Assembly (NCBI GenBank): GCA_050179115.1
Contig: JBFXFL010000030.1
Coordinates: forward strand, 1-39,379
DNA: 39,379 nucleotides
Direction: 5' to 3'
Origin: JAGPUQ01 sp050179115
GTDB taxonomy: Bacteria > Pseudomonadota > Gammaproteobacteria > Pseudomonadales > Porticoccaceae
The position numbers and the translations under genes are program-made. This document shows, one piece after another, positions 16,906 through 25,744 of this stretch (position 1 is the stretch's first letter; every line of letters starts with the position of its first letter). The notes under the pieces are model-generated. The model had not been told where the DNA came from. It saw only the letters and a program-made list of their open reading frames with translations, and made no database searches.

Positions 16906-18531
16906 ATGACGCGAAATTTCTACCACGATGTGCTGATTATCGGCAGCGGCGCCGCCGGGATGACGCTGGCGCTGCAGCTGGCCGGCAAGTGCGAAGTCGC
17001 GCTGCTGAGCAAGGCAGGCCTGAAAACCGGCTCGACCTGGCACGCCCAGGGCGGCATCGCGGCCGTCGTCGACGCCGAGGATAGCCTGGCCGCGCACGCC
17101 CACGACACCATGATCGCGGGCGCCGGTCTGTGTCATCGCGACGCGGTGGAGTTCACGGTCGCGGGCGGCCCCGCCGCCATCGCCTGGCTGATTTCCCAGG
17201 GGGTCGAATTCAGTCGCGATCCCGACAGCCACCAGCATCATCTGACCCGCGAGGGTGGCCACAGTCATCGCCGTATCCTGCATGCCGCGGACGCCACCGG
17301 CAAGGCGATTTCCGGCGCGCTTGCCGACCGCGTCACCGCGGACTCCCGCATCGCGGTCTTCGAGGATCACCTGATCGTCGATCTGACCACCCAGGCGGAC
17401 GTGGGGTCGCGCCACCTGCGCTGCAACGGTGCTTACGCGCTGGATGCCCGCACCGGAGACGTCTGCCTGTTCCAGGCCCGCGTGGTGGTGCTGGCCACCG
17501 GCGGGGCGAGCAAGGTGTACCTTTACACCACCAACCCGGATGGCGCCAGCGGCGATGGCATTGCGGTGGCCTGGCGGCGCGGCTGCCGGGTGGCCAACAT
17601 GGAGTTCAACCAGTTTCACCCGACCTGCCTGTTTCATCCCAGCGCCAAGTCCTTTCTGATTTCCGAGGCCCTGCGCGGCGAAGGCGCCCAGCTGCAACTG
17701 CCCGACGGCACCCGCTTCATGCCGGCCGTGCATCCCGACGCCGAGCTGGCGCCGCGCGACATCGTCGCGCGCGCGATCGACCACGAGATCAAGCGCCTCG
17801 GCGCCGACTGCGTGTATCTCGACATCCGCCACAAACCGCTCGCCTTTATCGAAGAACACTTTCCGACACTGCGCGCGCAGTGCCTGACCTTCGGCATCGA
17901 TATCGCGCGCCAGCGCATCCCGGTGGTGCCGGCGGCGCACTACACCTGCGGCGGCATCGTCACCGACACCCGCGGCCGCACCGATCTCAAGAATCTGTAC
18001 GCCATCGGCGAGTGCGCCTTTACCGGTCTGCACGGCGCCAACCGCCTGGCGAGCAATTCACTACTCGAGTGCGTGGTCTTCGCGACCGCCGCGGCGACCG
18101 ATATCGCGCGCGAGCTGGAAACCATTCCGCGCCCCAGCTTCACCAAACCCTGGGACGCATCGCGGGTCACCTCGTCGGACGAGGACGTCGTGATCTCCCA
18201 CAACTGGGACGAAGTGCGCCGCTTCATGTGGGACTATGTGGGCATCGTGCGCACCCGCAAGCGGCTCGAACGGGCGCAGCATCGCATCCAGCTGTTGCAG
18301 CGCGAAATCAACGAGTACTACAGCAATTACCGGGTCAGCCGCGATCTGCTGGAACTGCGCAATCTGGCAATGGTGGCCGAGCTGATCATTCGCTCCGCGC
18401 TGCTGCGCAAGGAAAGCCGCGGACTCCATTTCACACTGGATCACCCGGAGCAGTCGGCCATTGCCAAGGACAGTATCCTGGTGCCGATGAACTTCGCCAA
18501 CCAGGAGTTGATCGTCAACAAGGCGGACTGA
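16906..18531 (+). CDS. nadB: L-aspartate oxidase
   Basis: NadB oxidises L-aspartate to iminoaspartate with FAD, the first step of de novo NAD synthesis. At 541 residues it matches E. coli NadB (540). The FAD-binding GSGAAG turn is at 14-19 (VLIIGSGAAGMTLALQL), followed by STWHAQGGIAAV, TGGASKVY, FNQFHPTCLF, and PAAHYTCGGI and GECAFTGLHGANRLASNSLLE near the flavin. The C-terminal helical domain is complete. It is transcribed divergently from rpoE with a 130-base intergenic region. It converges on ygfX with 57 bases between stops and no clear terminator. Confidence 0.96.
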   Translation: MTRNFYHDVLIIGSGAAGMTLALQLAGKCEVALLSKAGLKTGSTWHAQGGIAAVVDAEDSLAAHAHDTMIAGAGLCHRDAVEFTVAGGPAAIAWLISQGVEFSRDPDSHQHHLTREGGHSHRRILHAADATGKAISGALADRVTADSRIAVFEDHLIVDLTTQADVGSRHLRCNGAYALDARTGDVCLFQARVVVLATGGASKVYLYTTNPDGASGDGIAVAWRRGCRVANMEFNQFHPTCLFHPSAKSFLISEALRGEGAQLQLPDGTRFMPAVHPDAELAPRDIVARAIDHEIKRLGADCVYLDIRHKPLAFIEEHFPTLRAQCLTFGIDIARQRIPVVPAAHYTCGGIVTDTRGRTDLKNLYAIGECAFTGLHGANRLASNSLLECVVFATAAATDIARELETIPRPSFTKPWDASRVTSSDEDVVISHNWDEVRRFMWDYVGIVRTRKRLERAQHRIQLLQREINEYYSNYRVSRDLLELRNLAMVAELIIRSALLRKESRGLHFTLDHPEQSAIAKDSILVPMNFANQELIVNKAD

Positions 18532-18588
18532 ATCGCGCCGCCTGCTTCCCCTCGGGCATCGCCCCACCCAGACTGTCGGGCGGCCAGT

Positions 18589-19005
18589 TCAGACCGACAA
18601 TCCGCTGCGCACCAGCACCTGTAGCCGCCGGAACCCGTCCGGCGTCATGGCGTCGCTGAACAGGGGCAGTTGCCGACGGCGTTGCGGCGCCCTGTAGCTG
18701 AGCACGATCAACCAGGGCGAGACATATTCCGGCCGGCAGTTTTCGAGCCGCACATAGTCGCCCCGCCGGCGCAGTTGCCAGGCGGTGCCGTCCCAGAGCA
18801 GCAGGTCCGCGCCGGCCAGCCAGCGCCAGCTGCGCGCCGTCATAATGCCAACGCCGAGCAGCGCCCCGAGCAATCCGATCCGCTCCCAGGGCGGCAGGGG
18901 CAGTCCGATGCAGACGAGCACAACCGTCCCCAGGCTGACCGCCAGCAACCACGCCCAGCGCCGCGACGGCCGCAGCGCCAGCTCAAGGCGCGGCGCGGCA
19001 GACAT
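18589..19005 (-). CDS. YgfX (CptA) family membrane protein
   Basis: A 138-residue protein, the size of E. coli YgfX (135). Two membrane segments lie at about 17-38 and 42-58 (WAWLLAVSLGTVVLVCIGL, IGLLGALLGVGIMTA), followed by a cytoplasmic domain with LLWDGTAWQLRRRGDYVRLENCRPEYVSP split over about 67-95. In E. coli the gene is next to sdhE and has been described as a toxin acting on the cytoskeleton, but that role is disputed; in many species it simply follows sdhE. Here it overlaps the end of sdhE by 23 bases. The ATG was chosen for size; a TTG six codons upstream with AAGG before it is an alternative. Confidence 0.75.
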   Translation of the reverse strand: MSAAPRLELALRPSRRWAWLLAVSLGTVVLVCIGLPLPPWERIGLLGALLGVGIMTARSWRWLAGADLLLWDGTAWQLRRRGDYVRLENCRPEYVSPWLIVLSYRAPQRRRQLPLFSDAMTPDGFRRLQVLVRSGLSV

Positions 19006-19228
19006 CCAGCACCAGCGCGACAATCGCCTTCAGATCCGCATCCGGCGGCTCGGTACGTCCCATCAACCAGCCGAACAGATCCTGATCCTCACATGCCAGC
19101 AGGCGTTCGAAACGCGCCTGATCTTCCGACTCGGCCTGCGCATAGCCGCGCTCGACAAAGCTGGTCAGCAACAGATCGAGCTCGAGCATGCCGCGGCGCG
19201 CCGCCCAGCGCAGGCGATTGTGGTCCAT
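18983..19228 (-). CDS. sdhE: FAD assembly factor SdhE
   Basis: SdhE (YgfY) helps attach FAD covalently to the succinate dehydrogenase flavoprotein. The 82-residue size is typical. The RGMLELD motif (residues 13-19), the conserved RGxxExD surface that contacts the flavoprotein, is present, followed by FERLLACEDQDLFGWLMG. The ATG has GGAG seven bases upstream and follows a perfect -10 box. An open frame continues 45 codons upstream but has no family similarity. It is cotranscribed with ygfX. The sdh genes themselves are not in the window. Confidence 0.9.
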   Translation of the reverse strand: MDHNRLRWAARRGMLELDLLLTSFVERGYAQAESEDQARFERLLACEDQDLFGWLMGRTEPPDADLKAIVALVLDVCRAAP

Positions 19229-19255
19229 AGCCAAGTCTCCGCGAATACAGCGAGC

Positions 19256-19261
19256 ATTATA
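19256..19261 (-). promoter_or_regulatory. -10 box of the sdhE promoter
   Basis: On the minus strand a perfect TATAAT lies 27 bases before the sdhE ATG. The -35 position, 17 bases upstream, reads GTCGGT and is poor, so the promoter may need an activator. The leader would be about 20 bases and contains the GGAG ribosome site. Confidence 0.5.
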
Positions 19262-19319
19262 GGTATGGATGGCCATGGACCGACTCGCTACACTCGCCGC
19301 GCATGATGGAGACAATGGC

Positions 19320-19928
19320 GTGACAGACTGGTCCCGATTTCTCGCGGCGCGCGGAGCCCGCATGGCTGGCGAGCTGGCGCTCTCGTTCGGGGAAACGCCA
19401 GCGGACTACGATCCACTGCTGGCTGATGCCGTGCTCTGCGATCTCGGCGATCTCGGGGTGCTCAGTCTGAGCGGACCCGACAGCGCGAAATTCCTCCAGG
19501 GCCAGAGCACCGCGGATTTCAGCAAACTGGTCCCGGGCGGCGCGCTCAGGGGCGCCTGCTGCAATCTGCAAGGACGGGTATTCACGAGCTTTGTCGCCGC
19601 CGCGACCGCCACCGAACTCCTGCTGGTGATGAATCGGGCACTGGTCGCACCCAGTCTGCAAACCCTCGCCAAATACGCGGTGTTCTCCAAGACCCGNNNN
19701 NNNNNNNNNNNNNNNNNNNNNNNNNNNNNNNNNNNNNNNNNNNNNNNNNNNNNNNNNNNNNNNNNNNNNNNNNNNNNNNNNNNNNNNNNNNNNNNNGCCG
19801 GCACTGATCGCTGCGAGGCGCTGGTGGTGTTGCGGGACGAAGCCCATGATGTGAGCGTTCTGGAATTCGGAGGCGGCCCGATCGCCGTCGAGTTCCTGCC
19901 GCTGCCCTACACGACAGCGGCAGAGTGA
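19320..19928 (+). CDS. ygfZ: YgfZ/GcvT-like folate-binding protein, interrupted by an assembly gap
   Basis: YgfZ is a tetrahydrofolate-binding protein related to GcvT that supports certain iron-sulfur enzymes. The N-terminal part (VTDWSRFLAARGA, LLADAVLCDLGDLGVLSLSGPDSAKFLQGQ, CCNLQGRVFTSF) and the C-terminal end (EALVVLRDEAHDV, EFLPLPY) fit the family, but 100 N lie between them. The family signature KGCYTGQE, normally near residue 230 of about 320, would fall in the gap, so the gap is likely much longer than 100 bases in reality. The GTG start was chosen because GGAG lies eight bases upstream; an ATG 17 codons earlier is possible. It is divergent from sdhE, as in Pseudomonas. Confidence 0.8.
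   Translation: MTDWSRFLAARGARMAGELALSFGETPADYDPLLADAVLCDLGDLGVLSLSGPDSAKFLQGQSTADFSKLVPGGALRGACCNLQGRVFTSFVAAATATELLLVMNRALVAPSLQTLAKYAVFSKTXXXXXXXXXXXXXXXXXXXXXXXXXXXXXXXXXXAGTDRCEALVVLRDEAHDVSVLEFGGGPIAVEFLPLPYTTAAE
19697..19796. other. Assembly gap (100 N)
   Basis: A run of exactly 100 N inside ygfZ. This is the usual placeholder for a scaffold join of unknown length. That the frame continues across it is by chance, since real length is unknown. Confidence 0.97.
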
Positions 19929-20344
19929 ACGCCTGGCTGACGGCCAACCAGGTGCTGCTGAGCTGGCTCACCGCCGCGTCGGTGGCAACCTTCGTGATCA
20001 GTCTGGTCGCCCTGCCCTGGCTGGTGGCGCGCATTCCGGCTGACTATTTTGCCCATCACAGGCGTCACGCCATCCCGCTGAAGCAACGCCACCCGGTGAT
20101 CCGCTGGCTGTTGTTGATCGGGAAAAATCTGCTCGGCGCCATTCTGCTGACCGGCGGTTTCGCCATGATCTTCATACCCGGCCAGGGCCTGCTGACCATG
20201 GCGATGGGACTGCTGCTGCTCGACTACCCTGGGAAATTCGCCCTGGAGCGGCGTATCGCGCGCCAGCATGCGGTGCTGTCGGGGCTCAACTGGCTGCGCG
20301 CCAGGACGGGCGCGCCACCCCTGGTGGTGGACGATGAGGACTGA
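19925..20344 (+). CDS. PGPGW family membrane protein
   Basis: A 139-residue protein with two hydrophobic regions, at about 8-36 (LLSWLTAASVATFVISLVALPWLVA) and 60-98 (WLLLIGKNLLGAILLTGGF, FIPGQGLLTMAMGLLLLDYPGK split). The FIPGQGLLT...GLLLLDYPGK block matches the putative transmembrane PGPGW family, whose function is unknown. The GTG start overlaps the ygfZ stop (GTGA), so the two are translationally coupled. It converges on gloA, with 18 bases between the two stops. Confidence 0.75.
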   Translation: MNAWLTANQVLLSWLTAASVATFVISLVALPWLVARIPADYFAHHRRHAIPLKQRHPVIRWLLLIGKNLLGAILLTGGFAMIFIPGQGLLTMAMGLLLLDYPGKFALERRIARQHAVLSGLNWLRARTGAPPLVVDDED

Positions 20345-20362
20345 AGCCGATCCAGCGGATGG

Positions 20363-20743
20363 CTAAATCGAGAGGAGCTCGATCCGATACCCGTCCGGAT
20401 CCTCGACGAAGGCCAGCACGGTGCTGCCGTGCTGCATGGGCCCGGGCTCCCGCACCACCTTGCCGCCCCCGGCCCTGATGCGTTCGCAGGCGGCATGGAC
20501 ATCGTCCACTCCGATCGCGATATGGCCGTAGGCGGTGCCGAGCTCGTAGCTCGAAGTATCCCAGTTGTGGGTCAGTTCCAGCACCGTCTGTTCGGATTCC
20601 GCGCCATAGCCAAGAAATGCCAGGGTGAAACGACCGCCGGGAAAATCCTTGCGGCGCAGCAGCTGCATGCCGAGCAGCCCGGTGTAGAACGCGATCGAGC
20701 GATCGAGATCGCCGACCCGCAGCATGGTGTGCAAAAGTCGCAT
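20363..20743 (-). CDS. gloA: Lactoylglutathione lyase (glyoxalase I)
   Basis: Glyoxalase I isomerises the hemithioacetal of methylglyoxal and glutathione to S-lactoylglutathione. The 126-residue protein begins MRLLHTMLRVGDLDRSIAFY. All four metal ligands fall at the E. coli positions: His5, Glu56, His74 and Glu122. ELTHNWDTSSYELG and GYGAESEQTVLELT are family blocks. The length and the absence of the extra insert point to the Ni2+-using class of bacterial GlxI. It is encoded 29 bases after argG on the same strand. Confidence 0.95.
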   Translation of the reverse strand: MRLLHTMLRVGDLDRSIAFYTGLLGMQLLRRKDFPGGRFTLAFLGYGAESEQTVLELTHNWDTSSYELGTAYGHIAIGVDDVHAACERIRAGGGKVVREPGPMQHGSTVLAFVEDPDGYRIELLSI

Positions 20744-20772
20744 GATCTGGTCTCCTCGGTGAGCTGGTTATA

Positions 20773-21996
<1,224 letters not shown>

Positions 21997-22024
21997 CTCC
22001 CGAAAACGATCTGAAGGGGGCGGG

Positions 22025-22030
22025 ATTTTA
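22025..22030 (-). promoter_or_regulatory. -10 box of a probable argG promoter
   Basis: On the minus strand TAAAAT (5 of 6 to consensus) lies 28 bases before the argG ATG. The -35 position is poor (GTGCAA with 17-base spacing), and the tandem repeats described separately lie immediately upstream, which suggests factor-dependent control. Confidence 0.4.
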
Positions 22031-22050
22031 CCCAGCATCCGTCGCCCTTG

Positions 22051-22081
22051 CACGAGAACTTCCCCCCACGAGAACTTCCCC
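22051..22081. repeat. Two tandem 16-bp direct repeats between argG and regB
   Basis: CACGAGAACTTCCCC occurs twice with a one-base spacer (22051-22065 and 22067-22081). The repeats lie in the divergent control region, directly upstream of the argG -10 box and about 50 bases before the regB start codon. Side-by-side copies with a 16-base period suggest a protein-binding site, though a period of 16 puts the copies on different helix faces. They do not match the ARG box or the published RegA consensus that I know. Confidence 0.6.
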
Positions 22082-22126
22082 GACGCGCTCCCGCGCCCCG
22101 GCATGGCGCTCTGCTAACATCCGCGG

Positions 22127-23383
22127 ATGATCCGGCCCCCGCCACTGTTGTCCGCCGCCCGCGACAATCTGCGCCAGCTGACCACGATTCGCTATATCGC
22201 GCTCGGCAGTCTCGGCCTCGCGCTCGCCGTCCTGGGTCCGGATCTCGCGCGGGAACCACACCTCCTCGCACTCGCCGCCCTGCTCGGCCTGTTTGCGGTA
22301 TTGAACGCGCTGGCGCGCTGGCGCATCCGGCGCCCGCTACCCATCTCGGAAACCGAGTTTTTCAGCCACCTGCTGCTCGATATCGGCGGACTCAGCGGCC
22401 TGCTGTTTTTCAGCGGCGGCGCGACCAATCCGCTCATTTCCTATTACCTGGTGCCGGTCAGCATCGCCGCCGCGACACTCAACCGGACCCTCGCCTGGTC
22501 GGTCACCGCGCTCGCCTTTGCGTGCTACAGCCTGCTGCTGATTTTTCACCAGCCGCTCCCGGCGTTGCTGCCCGCCACGCACCACGACGATTTCAGCCTG
22601 CATGTCCTGGGCATGTGGGCGAACTTCGCGGTGAGCGCGGCACTGATCAGTTATTTCCTGTTCAACATGGCGGAAACCCTGCGCCGCCAGCAGCAACAGA
22701 TCGCCCAGCAGCGGGAAGAACAGTTGCGCGACGAGCAGTTGCTGAGTGTGGCCACGCTGGCGGCGGGCGCCGCCCACGAACTGGGTACTCCGCTCAATAC
22801 CATGAGGCTGCTGGTCGACGCGGCCCGCGAAGACCGCGCCGGACTCGGCGGGCCGGGACTCGACATCCTCGACCAGCAACTCGCGCGCTGCCGCGAAACC
22901 CTGCAGAAGCTCGCGCATGCGGCCGGCATCCGCGACCAGCAACCACAATCCGAGCCGGTAGCCACCTACCTCAAAAATCTCCTCGCGCGTTGGCAGGTGC
23001 TGCGCCCCACCGCCATCGCCGACCTGCGGCTGAACCCGGCGCACCCGGACGTGAGCGCACTCTTCCACCCGGCCCTGGAACCGGCGCTGCAGAATCTGCT
23101 CGACAATGCCGCCGATGCCTCGCCGCGCATCCTTGTGGAAGCCGACTGGACGCCGGACATCCTGACCATCCGGATTCGCGACTTCGGCCCCGGGATCGCT
23201 CCGGAACAGCGGCCCTACCTGGGGCAACCGGGACGCAGCGCAAAACCCCGCGGACTGGGGCTGGGACTGTTTCTGTCGCACTCCACCATCGGCCGCCACG
23301 GCGGCGCGGTGGAGCTTCGCGATGATGAGGAAGGCGGTACCCTGACGCGAATCACCCTGCCCCTGACGGTGCCCGGTCGGTGA
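22127..23383 (+). CDS. regB: Redox-sensing histidine kinase, RegB/PrrB/RoxS type
   Basis: A 418-residue sensor kinase of the RegB family, which controls energy and redox metabolism. Six membrane segments fill about residues 20-180. The GGATNP motif (97-102) is the ubiquinone-sensing element of RegB. The H-box AAGAAHELGTPL holds the phosphorylated His217, and ARCRETL holds Cys255 at the place of the redox-active Cys265 of Rhodobacter RegB. The ATPase domain has LQNLLDNAAD (N-box), DFGPGI (G1) and GLGLGL (G2). The ATG is divergent from argG. The stop overlaps the regulator start (GTGA), so the pair is translationally coupled. Confidence 0.92.
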   Translation: MIRPPPLLSAARDNLRQLTTIRYIALGSLGLALAVLGPDLAREPHLLALAALLGLFAVLNALARWRIRRPLPISETEFFSHLLLDIGGLSGLLFFSGGATNPLISYYLVPVSIAAATLNRTLAWSVTALAFACYSLLLIFHQPLPALLPATHHDDFSLHVLGMWANFAVSAALISYFLFNMAETLRRQQQQIAQQREEQLRDEQLLSVATLAAGAAHELGTPLNTMRLLVDAAREDRAGLGGPGLDILDQQLARCRETLQKLAHAAGIRDQQPQSEPVATYLKNLLARWQVLRPTAIADLRLNPAHPDVSALFHPALEPALQNLLDNAADASPRILVEADWTPDILTIRIRDFGPGIAPEQRPYLGQPGRSAKPRGLGLGLFLSHSTIGRHGGAVELRDDEEGGTLTRITLPLTVPGR

Positions 23384-23913
23384 GCACGAGCTGCCGCTAT
23401 CTGATCGTCGACGACGATGCCGCGTTCTGTGCGGCGCTGGCCCACAGTCTGGGCCGCCTCCAGCACGAGGCGGTCATCGCCCATGACGCCGACGCGGCAG
23501 TGCGGGAATGCGCGCGTTTCCGTCCGCAGCGCGCCATCCTCGACCTCAAGCTCGCGGAGAGTTCGGGCCTGCATCTCATCCCCCGCCTCAAGGCGCTGGA
23601 CCCCGAACTCCATATAGTCGTGCTGACGGGCTACGCCAGCGTCGCCACGGCGGTGAATGCCATCAAACTGGGCGCCACTCATTATCTGGGCAAGCCGGCA
23701 GGCATTGCCGAGATCCTCGCCGCCTTTGAAGATGAAGCCCCCGAGGCGCCGACGCCGCCCGCGGCCATACCCTCGCTGGAGCGGGTGGAATGGGAGCATA
23801 TCCAGCGGGTTCTGGACGCCCACAGCGGCAACATCGCCAACACCGCGCGCGCGCTGGGCATGCATCGCCGGACTCTGCAACGCAAGCTCACCAAGCGTCC
23901 GGTGAAACAGTGA
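23380..23913 (+). CDS. regA: Response regulator, RegA/PrrA/RoxR type
   Basis: A 177-residue regulator pairing with the upstream kinase. The receiver domain has acidic residues D11-D13, the phosphorylated Asp55 (AILDLKL), T83 and K105 (GKPA). A proline-rich linker (about 121-131) leads to a Fis-type helix-turn-helix at about 150-172 (NIANTARALGMHRRTLQRKL), as in RegA, PrrA and RoxR. The usual order of regulator activity is phosphorylation under reducing or low-oxygen conditions; this is family knowledge, not seen here. It starts at GTG overlapping the regB stop. The next gene starts 244 bases on, so the signalling module downstream may have its own promoter. Confidence 0.92.
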   Translation: MSTSCRYLIVDDDAAFCAALAHSLGRLQHEAVIAHDADAAVRECARFRPQRAILDLKLAESSGLHLIPRLKALDPELHIVVLTGYASVATAVNAIKLGATHYLGKPAGIAEILAAFEDEAPEAPTPPAAIPSLERVEWEHIQRVLDAHSGNIANTARALGMHRRTLQRKLTKRPVKQ

Positions 23914-24157
23914 CGGTCGTGCGCCGTGGCGGTGCAGTCCTCCTTCTCCCAGCCTGTGCAGGGCGACCACCAACGACGGGCGGAACGCGCGACAACCCCG
24001 GGCATGCAGCCGAAATCGGCTTGGCGTCTGCGCGACCGGGCGGGACCGATTGTCATTACTTGATGGCTGGCCATCGGCACTGGCCGCAAGTCATTTACCT
24101 TCGTTGCCGCTCTCCATTATGGTGTACCGAGACAGACTTCACTTGACGGGATACAGC
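23914..24157. other. Non-coding stretch between regA and the FHA-PP2C gene
   Basis: No gene was found in these 244 bases. A small inverted repeat AGCCGA-AA-TCGGCT lies at about 24007-24020. No good sigma-70 pair was seen. A promoter for the partner-switching genes would be expected here. Confidence 0.4.
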
Positions 24158-25297
24158 ATGGCTTCATTGGACGACTCGCCGCTCGATCGCACCGCGGTTT
24201 TCTTTTCCGATTCACTGCCGGTGGCACGCGTCAGGCAGGCCGAGATGGGCCACTATCTTCTCGTGCTCGAAGGTTCGCAGCCGGGCCTGTGGATTGAAAT
24301 CATCGCGGAATCTCTGGTCATCGGTCGCGGGTCGGAGTGCGACCTCGTTCTGCCGGATGGCCGGGTGTCGCGCCGTCACTGCACCGTGGAACTGCGTTCC
24401 GGCACGCCGGTGCTGATCGACCACGATTCCACCAACGGCACACTGGTCGGCGGTTCCCGCATCAGCCAGCCGTTCGAACTGACCGAAGGCGTAGTGTTCT
24501 CGGTCGGCAGCCATGTCCTCCAATATGAGCTTCGCAATCGGCAGGAAACCCGCGAGTCCCTGGATCTCGACAAGGCGCTGACCAAGGCCAGCAGCTATGT
24601 TCACGCCCTGCTCCCCCTGCCGCTCGGCGACGGTCCGATCCGGACCGACTGGTGCTATCTGCCCTCGGAACGCCTGGGCGGCGATGCCTTCGGCTACAGC
24701 GCCCTGGATGACGACAACTTCGTCGCCTACATCGTCGATGTCGCGGGGCATGGCGTCAGTGCAGCCATGCATTCGGTGTCCTTGCTCAATGTGCTGCGCC
24801 AGCGCGCGCTCCCGGATACGGACTTCACCGATCCCGGGCAGGTGTTGCGCAAACTCAACCGGATGTTCCCGATGGAACAACACGACGATATGTACTTCAC
24901 CATGTGGTACGGCGTGTACAACCGTCCCTCGCGCTCCTTGCGCTTTGCCTCCGGCGGCCACCATCCAGGTTTCCTGGTTGAGCGGAGCCGGATGCAGGCG
25001 ACCCCCGTGCAGAGCCGGGGGCCGCTCATCGGACTCATGCCCGACCACGCTTACCAGGCGGAAGTGCTGACCGTGACGCCGGGTTCGACCCTGTATCTGT
25101 TCAGCGACGGCGTCTTCGAGATCGTCACCGCCGCGGGCGCGGAGTGGGGCCTCGATGATTTTTTGCCGCTGCTGACCCAGGCTGCCGACCCCCTGACGAC
25201 GGAGCCGGAGCGGCTGCATCGGCAGATCAGGGCCATCGCTCGCCCGGGCCCCTTCGACGACGACTTTTCTCTGCTGACTGTCACATTCGCTTCATGA
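24158..25297 (+). CDS. FHA domain - PP2C (RsbU/SpoIIE-type) serine phosphatase
   Basis: A 379-residue protein with two domains. An FHA phosphothreonine-binding domain is at about 30-125, with IGRGSE (55-60), SRRH (71-74) and the NG pair (93-94). A PP2C phosphatase of the SpoIIE/RsbU class is at about 160-379: GGDAFG with Asp176, DVAGHGVSAAM with Asp194, FSDGVFE with Asp317, and DDDFSLLTV with Asp368/369, giving all the metal-binding acids. It probably dephosphorylates the STAS protein encoded next, with the FHA domain reading a phosphorylated partner. The ATG (MASLDDSP) has GGGA six bases upstream; two earlier ATGs lack a ribosome site. Confidence 0.9.
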   Translation: MASLDDSPLDRTAVFFSDSLPVARVRQAEMGHYLLVLEGSQPGLWIEIIAESLVIGRGSECDLVLPDGRVSRRHCTVELRSGTPVLIDHDSTNGTLVGGSRISQPFELTEGVVFSVGSHVLQYELRNRQETRESLDLDKALTKASSYVHALLPLPLGDGPIRTDWCYLPSERLGGDAFGYSALDDDNFVAYIVDVAGHGVSAAMHSVSLLNVLRQRALPDTDFTDPGQVLRKLNRMFPMEQHDDMYFTMWYGVYNRPSRSLRFASGGHHPGFLVERSRMQATPVQSRGPLIGLMPDHAYQAEVLTVTPGSTLYLFSDGVFEIVTAAGAEWGLDDFLPLLTQAADPLTTEPERLHRQIRAIARPGPFDDDFSLLTVTFAS

Positions 25298-25321
25298 AAG
25301 CCCTTTAGCGTCGGGTCATTT

Positions 25322-25341
25322 GGGCGGCCCTGTGGCCGCCC
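25322..25341 (+). repeat. Perfect hairpin between the phosphatase and STAS genes
   Basis: GGGCGGCC and GGCCGCCC pair perfectly around a CTGT loop, 24 bases after the phosphatase stop. No T-tract follows. An outer CGGGTC/GACCCG pair encloses it. It may be a partial attenuator or an mRNA-processing hairpin that sets the ratio of phosphatase to the downstream proteins. Confidence 0.6.
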
Positions 25342-25372
25342 CCAGCCCGTAACCGAAGTGGAGCGACCCGGC

Positions 25373-25714
25373 ATGGAAATGGAAGTGACCGAATTGGACG
25401 GCAAGGCGATAAAAATAGCGTTGCGTGGCCGCCTGGATACCGCGGGCGTCGACCAGATCGAAACCCGGTTTTCCGCGAGTATCGTGCCGGGCGGCCACCA
25501 AGCCATCGTCGATCTTTCGGAGGTATCCTTCATCGCCTCGATGGGGCTGCGCATGTTCATCACCGTGGCCCGTTCCGTGGGTAAAAAAGGCGGCAAGCTG
25601 GTGCTGCTCTCGCCTCAGGCAATGGTCAACGAAGTCTTGGCCAATGCAGCACTGGCCGACATCATTCCGATCGTTTTCAGCACCGAGGAAGCACTCGGAC
25701 AACTCAACGGATAA
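25373..25714 (+). CDS. STAS-domain anti-anti-sigma factor (RsbV/SpoIIAA type)
   Basis: A 113-residue single STAS domain. The pattern VDLSEVSFIASMGLRMFI matches the core of RsbV and SpoIIAA, with Ser56 at the phosphorylation position (DSxGL in the family, ASMGL here). The unphosphorylated form would bind the kinase encoded next and release its client; the upstream PP2C would dephosphorylate it. The ATG (MEMEVTELDG) was chosen; GGAG lies nine bases upstream. An upstream in-frame GTG is possible. It starts 75 bases after the phosphatase gene, across a strong hairpin. Confidence 0.9.
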   Translation: MEMEVTELDGKAIKIALRGRLDTAGVDQIETRFSASIVPGGHQAIVDLSEVSFIASMGLRMFITVARSVGKKGGKLVLLSPQAMVNEVLANAALADIIPIVFSTEEALGQLNG

Positions 25715-25744
25715 CGAATCCTGACCAGCCACCGCGAGGTCTGC

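Noticed and set aside
22056..22077. Two GAACTT hexamers resembling the sigma-E -35 box upstream of regB
   Set aside because: No TCTGA-like -10 lies 16-17 bases downstream of either copy; the hexamers are better explained as part of the 16-bp tandem repeat.
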